From Amycolatopsis mediterranei (GTDB lineage: Bacteria > Actinomycetota > Actinomycetes > Mycobacteriales > Pseudonocardiaceae), in assembly GCF_026017845.1 (NCBI RefSeq), contig NZ_CP100416.1, positions 8,308,728 to 8,372,727 on the forward strand: DNA of 64,000 nt, given 5' to 3'. The translations under genes were made by a program, and so were the position numbers. The notes below the pieces were generated by a model, which worked only from the letters and a program-made list of their open reading frames with translations, made no database searches and was not told where the DNA came from. Shown piece by piece: positions 7,878 to 17,664 of this stretch (positions are counted from its first letter, which is position 1; every line of letters begins with the position of its first letter).

Positions 7878-8396
7878 TCACTTCAGGAAGCCGTGAGCGC
7901 GTTCCGCTGTCTCGCGGATCACCCCGTACTGGCGATCGATGAGCGGCGCGAGCTCGGCGGCCTTGCGGGTGCGCAGCCGGGTGTGCAGGAAGTACGGTGC
8001 GACCCAGAACAACAGCCCGTGGAACCCGAGGAACAGGAACAGCGGGATGAGCCCGGCGTTGAGGCTGAAGACCGCTCCCGCGAAGAAGGCGGCCCCGGCC
8101 AGCCCGACCGAGTACGCGACGGCGGAGGCGATGGCGGTCTTCGAGCGTTCGAGGCGCCCGATCGAGGCGAGTGCCTCTTCGGCCGTCCGCTGCAACTCGG
8201 CGACCACGGGTCGATTCCGGATCCGGCGGTCACGCTTCAGCTCGAGGGTGACCGTCTCCCCCGCCGGGACACGCCCATCGAGGATCCAGCCGAAGCTCTC
8301 GTGGACTTCGCGGTGGAGCCGCTCCTTGTCCCGCTCGACCCGGATCGTCGTGTACTCGTAGGACACGGCCTGCCGGTCGTTCGCTGCGATGGTCAT
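7878..8396 (-). CDS. Small membrane protein, two transmembrane segments, unknown function
   Basis: 172 residues. A charged N-terminal half (about 1-90, with EYTTIRVERDKERLHREV and ELQRTAEEAL) is followed by two hydrophobic spans (about residues 91-112 and 115-140: AVAYSVGLAGAAFFAGAVF, GLIPLFLFLGFHGLLFWVA), then a basic tail. It looks like a membrane-anchored cytoplasmic domain; I do not recognise the family. It lies 44 bp ahead of the P450 operon on the same strand and could share its transcript. Confidence 0.7.
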   Translation of the reverse strand: MTIAANDRQAVSYEYTTIRVERDKERLHREVHESFGWILDGRVPAGETVTLELKRDRRIRNRPVVAELQRTAEEALASIGRLERSKTAIASAVAYSVGLAGAAFFAGAVFSLNAGLIPLFLFLGFHGLLFWVAPYFLHTRLRTRKAAELAPLIDRQYGVIRETAERAHGFLK

Positions 8397-8500
8397 GAAG
8401 CGGCACTCCCTCGTTTCGCTTGGTCCAGCGCCGTTCTCGGCGGCATGTGACCATCGTGGACGGAGGAAACCCGCGGCGAATCGTCTCGGTGAATCGTCTG

Positions 8501-8524
8501 CGCGTACTGCGTTCGCAGTACGCG
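8501..8524. promoter_or_regulatory. 11-bp inverted repeat upstream of the sensor kinase
   Basis: CGCGTACTGCG, two T, then CGCAGTACGCG: a perfect dyad of 11-bp arms with a 2-bp centre, 30 bp ahead of the kinase start and 105 bp ahead of the divergent membrane-protein start. Spacing suits an operator for a dimeric regulator, possibly the response regulator encoded next to it. It lies outside the kinase coding region if ATG 8555 is the start. Confidence 0.5.
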
Positions 8525-8554
8525 GCCCGGGCTGCTGCGTGCGAGGATCGGCGC

Positions 8555-9730
8555 ATGCCGACCCGATCCCGTACCGACGTGTGGGCGCGGAGCCCGATGG
8601 TCCTCCGCCGGCCCCGCGTGTTCGAGGCCGCCGCGCTCGTCGCGATTGGCCTCGGGGTGATCGTCGACGCCGTCTCGAGCGTGACCCACGCCCTGCCGCA
8701 CCCGCTCGTGCGCTACGCCGCGCTGGTCCTCGTCTGCCTCGGCGTCACCGCGAGCCGGCGGTACCCGTGGCCCGGCCTGGCGACGACGCTCGCCGGGCCG
8801 CTCCTGGCGGCACTGCTCGGCGCCGACCCGTTGCCGACGTGGACCTTCACGATCTTCGCAACGTTCGTCGTCACGCTCCGCGGAGTGCCGGCGCTCCCGG
8901 CCGGGCTCGTGACCGGCGTCGCGGACTACGCCGCTATCGCGATCCACGCCGCCGCGGGCGGGTGGGACGACATCGGGTCGATCGCCGTCGCTTTCGCCCT
9001 GGCGGCCGCGGCCACCGGGAGCGCGATCCGGGGCCATCACCGGTATTGGGACGAACTGCGCAAGCGGACCCAGGACGCGGTCGCGACCCGCGAAGCGGAA
9101 GCCGAACGCCGTGTCGCCGAGGAGCGGGTCCGGATCGCCCGCGACCTGCACGACGTCCTCGGCCACGAGGTGGCGCTGGTGAGCATGCACCTTGGCGCCG
9201 CCGAGGTGCACCTGCCCGAAGGGGCGCAAGCCGCGCGCGCCGACCTCGCCGCGGCACGTGCCGGGGTGCAGGCGGTGCTCCGCGAGACACAACAGGTGCT
9301 GGCCGCGCTGCGGGTCAGCGGCGATGATCCCGGCACGGCCCCGGCGGCGGACTACGGGCGGATCACCGAGCTCGTCGAGTCGGCCCGCGCCGCGGGCCTC
9401 GACGTCGACGCGGCCGTCGACACCGCGCCCGCGGGCCTTCCCCACACCGTCGGCACCGCCGCCTACCGCATCGTCCAGGAAGCGCTGACCAACGCCCAGC
9501 GCCACGGCGACGGCACCGTCTCGCTCCGGGTCGCGGCGGAACCCGGCGCGGTCACGATCGAAGCCGTCAACGTCAGCGCCCCGCGCGAAGCTCCGTCCCG
9601 CCGGGGCTACGGTCTCGTCGGCATGCGCGAACGGGCCGCGTCCGTCGGCGGCCGGCTCGAAGTCCGGGAAGAGGGCCAGTTGTTCTGGATCCGCGCTGTT
9701 CTCGACCTGGGCGCGGAGGGCGTCCGATGA
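8555..9730 (+). CDS. Sensor histidine kinase, NarL/DesK-type (HisKA_3)
   Basis: 391 residues from ATG 8555. The first about 150 residues hold four to five hydrophobic spans (AALVAIGLGVIVDAV, YAALVLVCLGVTA, TIFATFVVTL, AVAFALAAAATGSA), then a linker coiled coil. The HisKA_3 box IARDLHDVLGHEVA carries the phospho-acceptor His199, and the HATPase domain shows EALTNAQRHG and GYGLVGMRERA. There is no periplasmic sensor domain, so it probably senses a membrane or intracellular signal. Its stop overlaps the response-regulator start (ATGA). A longer ORF from 8420 would run over the inverted repeat and lacks a good ribosome site. Confidence 0.92.
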   Translation: MPTRSRTDVWARSPMVLRRPRVFEAAALVAIGLGVIVDAVSSVTHALPHPLVRYAALVLVCLGVTASRRYPWPGLATTLAGPLLAALLGADPLPTWTFTIFATFVVTLRGVPALPAGLVTGVADYAAIAIHAAAGGWDDIGSIAVAFALAAAATGSAIRGHHRYWDELRKRTQDAVATREAEAERRVAEERVRIARDLHDVLGHEVALVSMHLGAAEVHLPEGAQAARADLAAARAGVQAVLRETQQVLAALRVSGDDPGTAPAADYGRITELVESARAAGLDVDAAVDTAPAGLPHTVGTAAYRIVQEALTNAQRHGDGTVSLRVAAEPGAVTIEAVNVSAPREAPSRRGYGLVGMRERAASVGGRLEVREEGQLFWIRAVLDLGAEGVR

Positions 9731-10386
9731 TCCGGGTGATGATCGTCGACGACCAGGAGATGATCCGGGTCGGCCTGCGCACCATGCTCGAGGCGCATCC
9801 GGACATCGAGGTGGCCGCCGAGGCCGGTGACGGACTCCTCGCGCTGCGGCTGCTGGCGAAGACACCGGTCGACGTCGTCCTGATGGACATCCGGATGCCC
9901 GGCATCGACGGGGTGGAGACCACCCGCCGCATCCGCCGTGGCCACCCGGCCGAGGAAGTGCGCATCGTCGTGCTCACCACGTTCGACCACGACGAGAACG
10001 TGTTCGCCGCACTGCGGGCCGGCGCGAACGGTTTCCTCGGCAAGGGCGTCGGTCCCGCCGAGCTCACCACCAGCATCCTCGAAGTCGCCGCCGGCGGTGG
10101 AGCGCTCACCCCCGCCGCCACCGCGGCCCTCATCGACCATGTGGCGCGCGACGCCGGCTCACGACCGGAGCCGGAGATCGCGCGGCTGTTCGAAACCCTG
10201 ACACCCCGGGAACTGGAGATCGTCGAAGCGGTCGTGTCCGGTTTGGACAACGCTGAAATCGCGGCGCTGATGTCCGTCTCGCCGTTCACGGTCAAGACCC
10301 ACGCCAACCGGGCCATGACCAAGGTCGGTGCCCGGGACCGCGCCCAGCTGGTGACGCTCGCCTTCCGCGCGGGCATCCGCCCCTGA
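9727..10386 (+). CDS. NarL/FixJ-type response regulator
   Basis: 219 residues. Receiver domain about 1-120 with acidic pocket Asp8/Asp9, phospho-acceptor Asp54 (VVLMDIRMPG) and TTFDHDENV/LGKG as Thr and Lys switch residues. LuxR-type HTH about 155-210 (LTPRELEIVEAVVSGLDNAE, VSPFTVKTHANRAMTKVGAR). Coupled by ATGA to the kinase, so they form one signalling pair. Regulon unknown; the dyad at 8501-8524 is a candidate site for autoregulation. Confidence 0.95.
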   Translation: MIRVMIVDDQEMIRVGLRTMLEAHPDIEVAAEAGDGLLALRLLAKTPVDVVLMDIRMPGIDGVETTRRIRRGHPAEEVRIVVLTTFDHDENVFAALRAGANGFLGKGVGPAELTTSILEVAAGGGALTPAATAALIDHVARDAGSRPEPEIARLFETLTPRELEIVEAVVSGLDNAEIAALMSVSPFTVKTHANRAMTKVGARDRAQLVTLAFRAGIRP

Positions 10387-10444
10387 ACCGGCGGCGCACT
10401 TGCTCACAAGATCGCTGCGCGGGTTTCGCCACGCCGACGTCGCG

Positions 10445-12300
10445 TCAGGTGTTTTGACGCTGACGTTCCAGGCCGAGCCGACGGTCGGAGCCGTTCAGTT
10501 GATGGACGTCAGGGCCAGGGTTACCGGCATAGAGCTCGGATATCTCACCCGCGTACTTCTCGGTGACGTTCCGACGCTTGAGTTTCAGCGTGGAAGTCAA
10601 TTCGTCACTGCTGGCTTCCCAGTACACGGGCAGCACCCGGAAGCGTTTGACCTGTTCCACACGGGACAGTTGACGGTTCCCCTCCGCCAGGTCCGCCGCG
10701 ATCGCCTCGATCAGGCGCGGTGAGCGGGCCAGCGCCTCCGGCACCGGGTTCAGCCCGTGCTCCGCGGCGTAGGCCGCGGCGGCCGTCCGGTCGAGGACGA
10801 TCAGCGCGGTGAGGTACGGGCGTTGGTCGCCGACCGCGACCACGGTGCCGATTAGCGGGCTTGCGGCCTCGATGGCGCTTTCGACGGCCGCGGGGGCGAT
10901 GTTCTTCCCCGCCTCGGTGATGATCAGGTCCTTCTTTCGATCGACGATGCGGAGATGCCCGTCTCGGTCGACGCTCACGATGTCGCCGGTGTGGAGCCAG
11001 CCCGTGCTGTCAATGGCGTCGTGGGTCGCGCCGGGGTCGTTCCGGTAGCCCCTCATCACGTCGGTCCTCGCACCAGAAGCTCACCGTCGTCGGCGTGCTG
11101 TGCGGTCAAACCGGGCAGGAGCTTGCCAACGGCGCCGAATCGTGCAGTGCCGGGCGCGCTGACCGCCCCGAAGCAACTCAACTCCGACATACCCCAGCCT
11201 TCGCAGATCGGGACTCCCAGAGCCGCGAAGAACTTCACCGTCTCGACGGCCACCGGCGCGGCACCGCACACCGCCCATCTCGTCTGATCGAGACCCAAGG
11301 CGGTGCGTAACCCGGACAGCACCGTGGCATCGACTTCGGCGTGCTCCGCGGCGAGGTCGTCATCGACCGGCCTTCCGGTCTGGATGAGCTCGCTGCGACG
11401 CTCTCCGATCTCCAGCGCGTGGCGGATCTCCTCGCGGCGGGGGTCGGCATCGACGGATCGTTCGATCGCCTGCTTGAGTTTGGCCCACACCCTCGGCACG
11501 GCTCCCCAGACGGTCGGTCGGCAATCCGGCAGGGCCTGCGAGATCGTGTTCAGATCCGGTACAACCGTGATTTGGGTGCCGAAGATTTCCTGGGCATACA
11601 AGCACAAGAAGCGGTCTGCGATGTGCGCCGATGGAAGATATGAGGTCGTCCGGTCACCGAACCGGAAATCCAGGACCTGTGCAACACCTGCGGCCTGCGC
11701 CAGCACGTTGGCGTGGGTGATCTCGACGCCTTTCGGCTTGCCTGTCGTCCCTGAGGTGTAGATCAGTGTCAGGACATTGTCGGGCAGAACCGCACGCCAG
11801 GCCGTCTCGAAGTCGAAAGAGGTGTCGGCTGCGCCTCGGCCGCACAGATCATTCAAACTCAGGGTGTGGTCCGCCTGCCCATCCACCACGATGACGTGTT
11901 CAATAGGGGCACCCGATTCACGAATGATTTCCACGAAACGCTCTTCGCACACCACCACGGTGCACTCCGAGTTACGCAAGAGCTGTCCTATCTGGCTCGC
12001 TGCGAGGGTGTTGTACACGGAGAACGGGATCGCCCCGAGGTGCTGGGCGGCAAGGTCGACGGGATAGAACTCGATCCGGTTCGCCATCATCAGGGCGACC
12101 GCGTCACCTCGCCGAACACCGAGGCCGGCGAGCCCGGCGGCGAGGAATCGCACCTGTTCGCCAAGCTTTCGCCAGCTCAGCTCTTGGGTCGCACCAACCG
12201 TGCGGATGGCGACAGCATCCGGTTCAACGGTGGCGATTCGCTGAAATGCCTCGCACAGGGTCGCGGGGGCGGAAATGATCCGTCCGTGGCCGAATACCAT
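10445..12300 (-). pseudogene. Long-chain acyl-CoA ligase (AMP-forming), split by one frameshift
   Basis: From ATG 12300 (GTGGAG upstream) the N-terminal part runs to 11056 with the AMP-binding P-loop YTSGTTGKPKG, PSAHIADR and GWGMSELS. It ends at DDGELLVRGPT followed by TGA. The C-terminal part resumes in another frame at 11059 (VMRGYRNDPGAT, then TGDIVSVDRDGHL, IVDRKKDLIITEAGKNIAP) and ends at 10445. Intact relatives (FadD15-like) read straight across, so one base is missing in ACGTGATG at 11056-11060. By chance the break leaves overlapping stop and GTG start codons, so two polypeptides might still be made. About 600 residues if repaired. Role: activating a fatty or aryl acid to its CoA ester. 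Confidence 0.75.
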
Positions 12301-12432
12301 CGTCGTTGTCTCCACTCTGAGCTCGAACCGCGCCATCGAGAAATGCGGACGGCTGATGGGAATACTAGAGTGCGACCTGGCTCCGGTCATCGGTTGTGCG
12401 ACCGAATTTCGACCGTGCTCGTTGTGATCGGA

Positions 12433-13688
12433 TCACAGTCCGGCGCTGAACCCGCCTAGTAGGCTGATAGCGATCAACAGCTCCTGCACCTGCGCAAGCC
12501 GGCGAAGATCGTACCCGGTGCGTTCCTCGACGCGAGCGAGCCGATGGTGTGCTGTGTTGACGTGGATGCCCAGGGCCTGAGCGGCGGCTTTCACGTTGAG
12601 GTCGGTGCGGACGTAGCAGAGCACCGTCTCGGTCAGGGTCGCGCCGGCATGCAGATCCTCCGTCACGAACGTGCGTACCCGCGTCGGGATGAGCCGCGCG
12701 ACCGTGTCGTCGGCGTGAAGTGTCAGGTATTCGAACGCGGTGAGTTCGGCCAGTGCGGCGACGCCGCCCGGCTTCGGCAAGGTGCCCAGCGCCGCGGTCG
12801 CCTCACGGTAGGCCTTCGGCGTGCCCGCAGTCGTGTCATGGGTCGTGCTGATCCCGATCGCGAGCCTGATGCCTTGCTCGGCAAGTGTCCGCCACGCGGC
12901 TCTGACCGGCCCGCTCGGCGGATCGCCACCAGCCGTGGGCAGCGACCGCACGATGACGATCTCGTCCTGCCGCACGACGGCCAGCGACCGTACCGGATCA
13001 CCGAGAGCACGAGCCAGAGCCGACACGGCAGACCGAAGCGCGTACTGATCGGCCATCGCCGTGACCGGAACCGCTACCAGCACCTGGCGCTGTGCGTCCG
13101 GAGCCAGCCCAGCCTCCCGGGCGGCGGCAAGCCGCGGGCCGGGCCCGGGCTCGTGGCCCGCGAGCAGGTCTTCAAGCAGGTCCCGACGCGCCCGGTCTCC
13201 CTCCAGAGCCAGCACCTGCTCGGTGTCGAGGTACACCTGCGCGGCCATGGTGCTGGCCCGGTTGACGAACTCCAACACGAGGCCTGCGGCGGCCGGGGCG
13301 ACGTCGTGTCCGCCAGACCTGCCCGCTGTCCATTTCGCGATCGCGCCCCACATGACACGGTGCGTGATGCGGATCGCGTGCATGAAGTCGGCCAAGGACA
13401 TGCCCTGACGCGCACGCTGGGCAGCGTGCGTGTGGACGAACGCGACGTCGCCGTCATCGGCGGGACGACCACTTGCCAGACTGACACGAGAGCCTCGTGA
13501 GCCTTCGTGACATGGTCGGTCACGTTGGCCAGCAGGGCGTTGTCGTCGATCGCCGCATAGCCGGCGATCTCGGCGCGGATCGTCTGAACGTTCACGGTGG
13601 CCAGCGCACGTCGCCGTCTTCTGATCATTTCGGCTACCTGCTGCAGAGTGACCGCGTGCTCGGGCGTGGACGCCACGAACGGCAGCAT
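12433..13688 (-). pseudogene. PucR/CdaR-type transcriptional regulator, one frameshift
   Basis: The N-terminal segment starts at ATG 13688 (LPFVASTPEHAVTLQQVAEM, EIAGYAAIDDNAL, AHEALVSVWQ). Near 13475 the coding frame shifts to continue as SGRPADDGDVAFVHTHAAQRA, HAIRITHRVMW, a GGDEF-like middle domain and the C-terminal PucR helix-turn-helix DLNVKAAAQALGIHVNTAHH RLARVEERTG. Repaired length is about 417 residues, normal for the family. It sits 132 bp upstream of the broken acyl-CoA ligase on the same strand and could once have controlled it. Two neighbouring genes broken by single shifts suggest either joint decay or local sequence errors. Confidence 0.72.
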
Positions 13689-13864
13689 AGCCAGCGACGG
13701 TGGTCAACGCACAACACCACAGAGCCGAGTCGACGCCCGACCCGGCCCCGGCGCACTCGACGCACCTAAAGCCGACTGAGTCGGCTTTCCAAGCAGAATA
13801 AGAGTGCTTGAACCGGCATTGCGGTACGGCAATCATCAGGTCAGGAGTTCAAAGGAGAACAGCC

Positions 13865-15004
13865 GTGCGCATTACGGATCTGCAGACCCACCACGTGGGT
13901 CGCTACCTCTTCGTGTCGGTGTACACCGACGTCGGGATCACGGGGCTCGGCGAGGTTGGCGCGTGGGCCTACCTCGATGCGGTCGAGGCGATCCTGGACA
14001 AGTGGCGCCGATACCTGGTGGGGCAGGATCCCGCGCGGATCGAGCACCATTGGCAGTACCTGTACCAGTCGACGTTCTTCCGCGGCGCCATTGTGCTGAG
14101 CGCGCTCGCGGCCGTCGACATCGCGCTGTGGGACATCAAGGGCAAACGGCTCGGTGTGCCGGTGCACGAGCTGTTCGGCGGGCCGACACGTGACCGGGTG
14201 CGGTCCTACGCGCCGGTTTTCGGCAGCACGGCCGAGGAAATGGCGGCCGGTTGCGTCGAGTTGCGCGACCAGGGGTTCACCGCCGCCCGGCTGGTCCTGC
14301 CGTCGTTCGCCGAACAGCGGTGGGAGCGGGGCGCGGAGTCCTACGCCGGCCGGGTCGACGATGCGGTACGCAAGGTGCTCGCGTGCCGTGAGGCCGTGGG
14401 ACCGGGGTTCGACCTCTGTGTGGAGGCACACCGCTCCCTGTCCGTGCCGGAGGCGATCGCCGTGGGCCGGGGTATCGAGCAGGCCCGGCCGCTGTTTTTC
14501 GAGGACCCGATCGCGCCGGAGAGCCCGGACGCAATGGCGGAGGTCGCGCGGGCTGTCCCGGTGCCGATCGCGACCGGGGAACGGGCGATTTCCGTGCAGG
14601 AGATCCAGGCCCTGCTGACGCGGGGCGCGACTCGGTACGTGCGGCCGGACGTGTGTGCGGTCGGCGGCCTGACGCCGGCGCGCAAGATCGCCGCACTGGC
14701 CGAGGCCCATTATGTGGCGATCGTGCCGCACAACCCGCTGGGACCGGTGTCGACGGCGGCGTGCCTGCACCTGGACGCGTCCGTGCCGAACTTCCTGATC
14801 CAGGAGCACCCGAGCTTCAACACCGACGGCGGCGAGGATGTCATGATCAAGGACCCGTTGCAGTTCGAAGCCGGCTACTTGGCGGTGCCCGGCGCCCCCG
14901 GCATCGGCATCGAACTGGCGCCGGACGCCGAGACGCTGTTCCCGCCCGCGCCACGCGACCTCACCCCGGCGCTGGCGTTCGACGGATCGGTGCAGGCCCG
15001 ATGA
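13865..15004 (+). CDS. Enolase-superfamily sugar-acid dehydratase (mandelate racemase/muconate lactonizing family)
   Basis: 379 residues from GTG 13865, with AAAGGAGAA before it; an ATG at 13808 lacks a ribosome site. The N-terminal capping domain carries YTDVGITGLGEVG; the barrel domain carries ALWDIKGKRLGVPVHELFGG, CVEAHRS (first metal-ligand position), FFEDPIAPES (second), IATGER (third), PDVCAVGG and the catalytic His in IVPHNPLGP. Spacing resembles the galactonate/mannonate dehydratase group, which remove water from sugar acids to give 2-keto-3-deoxy acids. The first ligand appears as Glu rather than Asp, so the substrate is uncertain. Coupled to the following transporter by ATGA. Confidence 0.85.
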   Translation: MRITDLQTHHVGRYLFVSVYTDVGITGLGEVGAWAYLDAVEAILDKWRRYLVGQDPARIEHHWQYLYQSTFFRGAIVLSALAAVDIALWDIKGKRLGVPVHELFGGPTRDRVRSYAPVFGSTAEEMAAGCVELRDQGFTAARLVLPSFAEQRWERGAESYAGRVDDAVRKVLACREAVGPGFDLCVEAHRSLSVPEAIAVGRGIEQARPLFFEDPIAPESPDAMAEVARAVPVPIATGERAISVQEIQALLTRGATRYVRPDVCAVGGLTPARKIAALAEAHYVAIVPHNPLGPVSTAACLHLDASVPNFLIQEHPSFNTDGGEDVMIKDPLQFEAGYLAVPGAPGIGIELAPDAETLFPPAPRDLTPALAFDGSVQAR

Positions 15005-16266
15005 GCGCGGCACCTGTACGGGGCACACCGGCGACGCGGTCCTCGTCCCTCTCGCCGCGCCGAAGCTGGCTGATCATCGGCGTTGTTTTCGTCCAGTGGC
15101 TGGTGGGCTACTTCGACAAGACCGCGATGAGCATCATCGCGGTGCCCGTTTCCCGGGAATTCGGGTTCAACCCGACCGAAATGGGCATGGTGCTCAGCGC
15201 GTTCTTCCTCGGCTTCGCCGTGGTGACTCCGCTCGGCGGCTACCTGGCCGACCGGTACGGCGCCCGGCGAGTGCTGCTGGTCGTGATGCTGCTGTGGTCG
15301 GCCTTCACCGGCGTGACCGCGCTGGCCTGGTCACTCGTCTCGCTCATCGTGCTGCGCGGGATCTTCGGCGCGGCCGAAGGCAGCTTTCCGCCGGCGAGCT
15401 CGGTCGCGGTCGCCGAGCTCATGCCCGTACGCCAGCGCGGCAGGGCGAAATCCCTGCTGATGTCCGGCGCCACGCTGGGCACCGCGTTCGGCGCCTACCT
15501 GGTCGCGTCGCTGACCGAAACCTGGGGCTGGCGCGGCGCGTTCTGGCTCTTCTGTGGGATCGGCCTGCTGCTCAGCGGTGTTTTCCTGGTCGTGTCCCGG
15601 CCGATGTCGGGCCCGGGCGCCGGCCGTTCCGGTTCGGCCGAGCGGATTCCGGTGCTCCGGGTCCTGCGGACTCCGCTGGTGGGGAAGCTCGCCGTGATGC
15701 AGTTCGGCGTCGGTATCTTCACCTGGGGCATGAGCCAGTGGATGCCGACCTACTGGGTGCAGGTGAAAGGGCTCAAGCTGACCAGCGCGGGCCTGGCGAC
15801 CGCGATCCCCAGCCTCGTCGCGTTCGTCGCGATGATCGGCGTCGGGTTCGCCGCCGACCGGTTCAGCCGCAAGGAAGGCCGCGTGGTCGCCGGGCTGATG
15901 TCGGTCGCGATCGTGTTCGTGCTGCTGACCTATTTCGCGTCGAGCGTCGTCGCCGGGGTGGTGTTCCTGTCCGTGGCGCAAGTGGCCGCCGCGGCCTGTG
16001 CACCGCTGCTGTCGATCGTGATCCTCAAGCGCATGCGCCGCTCGGTGACCGGCACCGCGACCGGCATCACCAACTTCGGGCAGCAGTTCGCCGGGGTGAT
16101 CGCACCGACTGCGATGGGCGCGCTGATCCAGGCGACCGGCGGCTCCTACCTTGCGGTGTTCGTGCTCGTCATGGCGGTGATGGCGGTCGCCGCACTCATC
16201 GCCCTCACCGCCGATCGCGTCGAGCTGGGTGAACTCGCCCAAGACCGCGACGCAGCCGCCGGGTAG
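15001..16266 (+). CDS. MFS transporter, anion:cation symporter type (sugar acid uptake)
   Basis: 421 residues with twelve predicted membrane spans. The first loop YFDKTAMSIIAVPVSREFGF and LADRYGARRVLL (MFS motif A) match the ACS group that imports glucarate, galactonate and related hexonates. Start ATG 15001 overlaps the stop of the dehydratase gene, so carrier and enzyme are made together; it probably imports the dehydratase substrate with H+ or Na+. Confidence 0.9.
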   Translation: MSAAPVRGTPATRSSSLSPRRSWLIIGVVFVQWLVGYFDKTAMSIIAVPVSREFGFNPTEMGMVLSAFFLGFAVVTPLGGYLADRYGARRVLLVVMLLWSAFTGVTALAWSLVSLIVLRGIFGAAEGSFPPASSVAVAELMPVRQRGRAKSLLMSGATLGTAFGAYLVASLTETWGWRGAFWLFCGIGLLLSGVFLVVSRPMSGPGAGRSGSAERIPVLRVLRTPLVGKLAVMQFGVGIFTWGMSQWMPTYWVQVKGLKLTSAGLATAIPSLVAFVAMIGVGFAADRFSRKEGRVVAGLMSVAIVFVLLTYFASSVVAGVVFLSVAQVAAAACAPLLSIVILKRMRRSVTGTATGITNFGQQFAGVIAPTAMGALIQATGGSYLAVFVLVMAVMAVAALIALTADRVELGELAQDRDAAAG

Positions 16267-16342
16267 CCCGCACCCGGATACGGCACCATCGGAGCTCGAC
16301 CCGGTAGCCGCTCGGGTCCAGCTCCGACCACAAAGGACTTCC

Positions 16343-17254
16343 ATGATCGGCTTCACGCTCCGCCAGCTGGAATACTTCGCCGCCGTGGCGGCGTCCGGCA
16401 GCCTCGCCGAAGCCGCCGAACAGCTCACCGTGTCGCGCTCCGCGCTCGCGGCGGGTATCGACGCGCTCGAGACCGCTGTGGGCACCGAACTGCTGCACCG
16501 CCAGCGAGCCGTCGGCGTCAGCTTGACACCAGCAGGCGAGGAGTTCCTCGACGGTGCGCTGTCGCTCCTGCGCTCGGCGGGAAACCTGCACCGCCGCACC
16601 ACCCGGCAAGCACTCGGGGGCGTGCTCAACATCGGCGCCGCCGCGACCCTCGCGCCGGTCGCGTTCCCGGGCGCGATCGACCGCCTGGCGGGCGAACACC
16701 CCGGCCTGCGCATCCGGGTCGCCGTCCGCCCGGCCGACGAACTCGTGACGCTGCTGCACGACGGGAGCCTCGAACTCATCGCCAACTACAGCGCACACCG
16801 GGACCGCTCCCTTGACACGCTGACGCTGTTCGAAACCACGCTCAGCGTCATCCTCGCCGCAGGGCACCGGCTCGCCGAACGCGACCAGATCGCTGCTGCC
16901 GAGCTCGCCGAAGAACCGGTCATCCTCATCGACAACCCCCAGAACCGCGAAGTGATGATGCACTACCTGGCAGCCAACGGGATCAGCCCGGACATCCGCT
17001 ATCGGGTCGACTCGGTGGAACTGTGCCGCGCACTCGTGGCCCGCAACGTCGGGATCTCCTTCACCGCCGTCCTTCCGCAACACCGGCTCAGCCACGAAAG
17101 CCGCACGCTCGTCAGCCGCCCGCTCACCCCTCGGCCCATCTCCGTGCGCGCCTCCCTCGCCTGGCCCCGCGACCGGGCCCTGTCCGACGCAGCACAAGCC
17201 TTCATCGACGCCGCCCGCCGGGAAGCGACTATCACTGCGCACTCCGCGGACTGA
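16343..17254 (+). CDS. LysR family transcriptional regulator
   Basis: 303 residues from ATG 16343 after AAAGGA. Winged HTH at about 1-62 (FTLRQLEYFAAVAASGSLAE, VSRSALAAGIDALE, LLHRQRAVGVSLTPAGEEFL), then a periplasmic-binding-protein-like effector domain. It follows the dehydratase and transporter genes by 76 bp on the same strand, so it likely controls that operon in response to the sugar acid or its keto product. Unlike most LysR genes it is not divergent from its presumed target. Confidence 0.9.
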   Translation: MIGFTLRQLEYFAAVAASGSLAEAAEQLTVSRSALAAGIDALETAVGTELLHRQRAVGVSLTPAGEEFLDGALSLLRSAGNLHRRTTRQALGGVLNIGAAATLAPVAFPGAIDRLAGEHPGLRIRVAVRPADELVTLLHDGSLELIANYSAHRDRSLDTLTLFETTLSVILAAGHRLAERDQIAAAELAEEPVILIDNPQNREVMMHYLAANGISPDIRYRVDSVELCRALVARNVGISFTAVLPQHRLSHESRTLVSRPLTPRPISVRASLAWPRDRALSDAAQAFIDAARREATITAHSAD

Positions 17255-17664
17255 TTATCGCTGTAAGCGGAGACGTCCGACTCGATCTTCGCTCAAGGCG
17301 AGGGTCATGCCGGTTGTTGCGAAGGATCAACCCGAAGCCTCTTCTGGGCTTGGCCGGCCCCGCGGTGCTCGCCCGGATGGCCATGCCGACCGGGGGTACT
17401 CGGTTTGCGGAAGCCCGTCCCCGATCCGCCAGGTGCTGCCGATGCCGCCGTTGGTGAGCTTGAAGATCTTTCACCTGGGTCGTGGCCACGTGCTCGATGA
17501 TCGTGCCGTCAGGGTCGAGTTCACGACTTGGGGTCTGCCGGTTCGAGCTCGTCGGCGACGAGCTCGTCGGTGGTCGAGGTGATCGCGTCACGGTCCTGGA
17601 GGTGGCGAGTGCGCTCGACATCGCCCAGGACGTTCCGCGTCCCGTCCAGGCGAAAGGCTGGACG
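17255..17664 (-). other. Gene-poor stretch with coding-like debris
   Basis: About 410 bp without a convincing gene. On the minus strand short coding-like strings appear in different frames (DVERTRHLQDRDAITSTTDE and LDPDGTIIEHVATTQVKDLQ, or KLTNGGIGSTWRIGDG), faintly like an NTF2/SnoaL-fold protein broken by stops and shifts. I cannot assign it. It directly follows the end of the HxlR gene, so it may be a degraded downstream member of that transcript. Confidence 0.25.

Noticed and set aside
11056..11060. Programmed ribosomal frameshift in the acyl-CoA ligase
   Set aside because: No slippery heptamer or downstream pseudoknot is evident, and relatives read through in one frame; a one-base deletion is simpler.
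14653..15000. Longer start for the MFS gene inside the dehydratase gene
   Set aside because: The leader is an out-of-frame shadow of the dehydratase; ATG 15001 overlaps the dehydratase stop and precedes the first membrane span.
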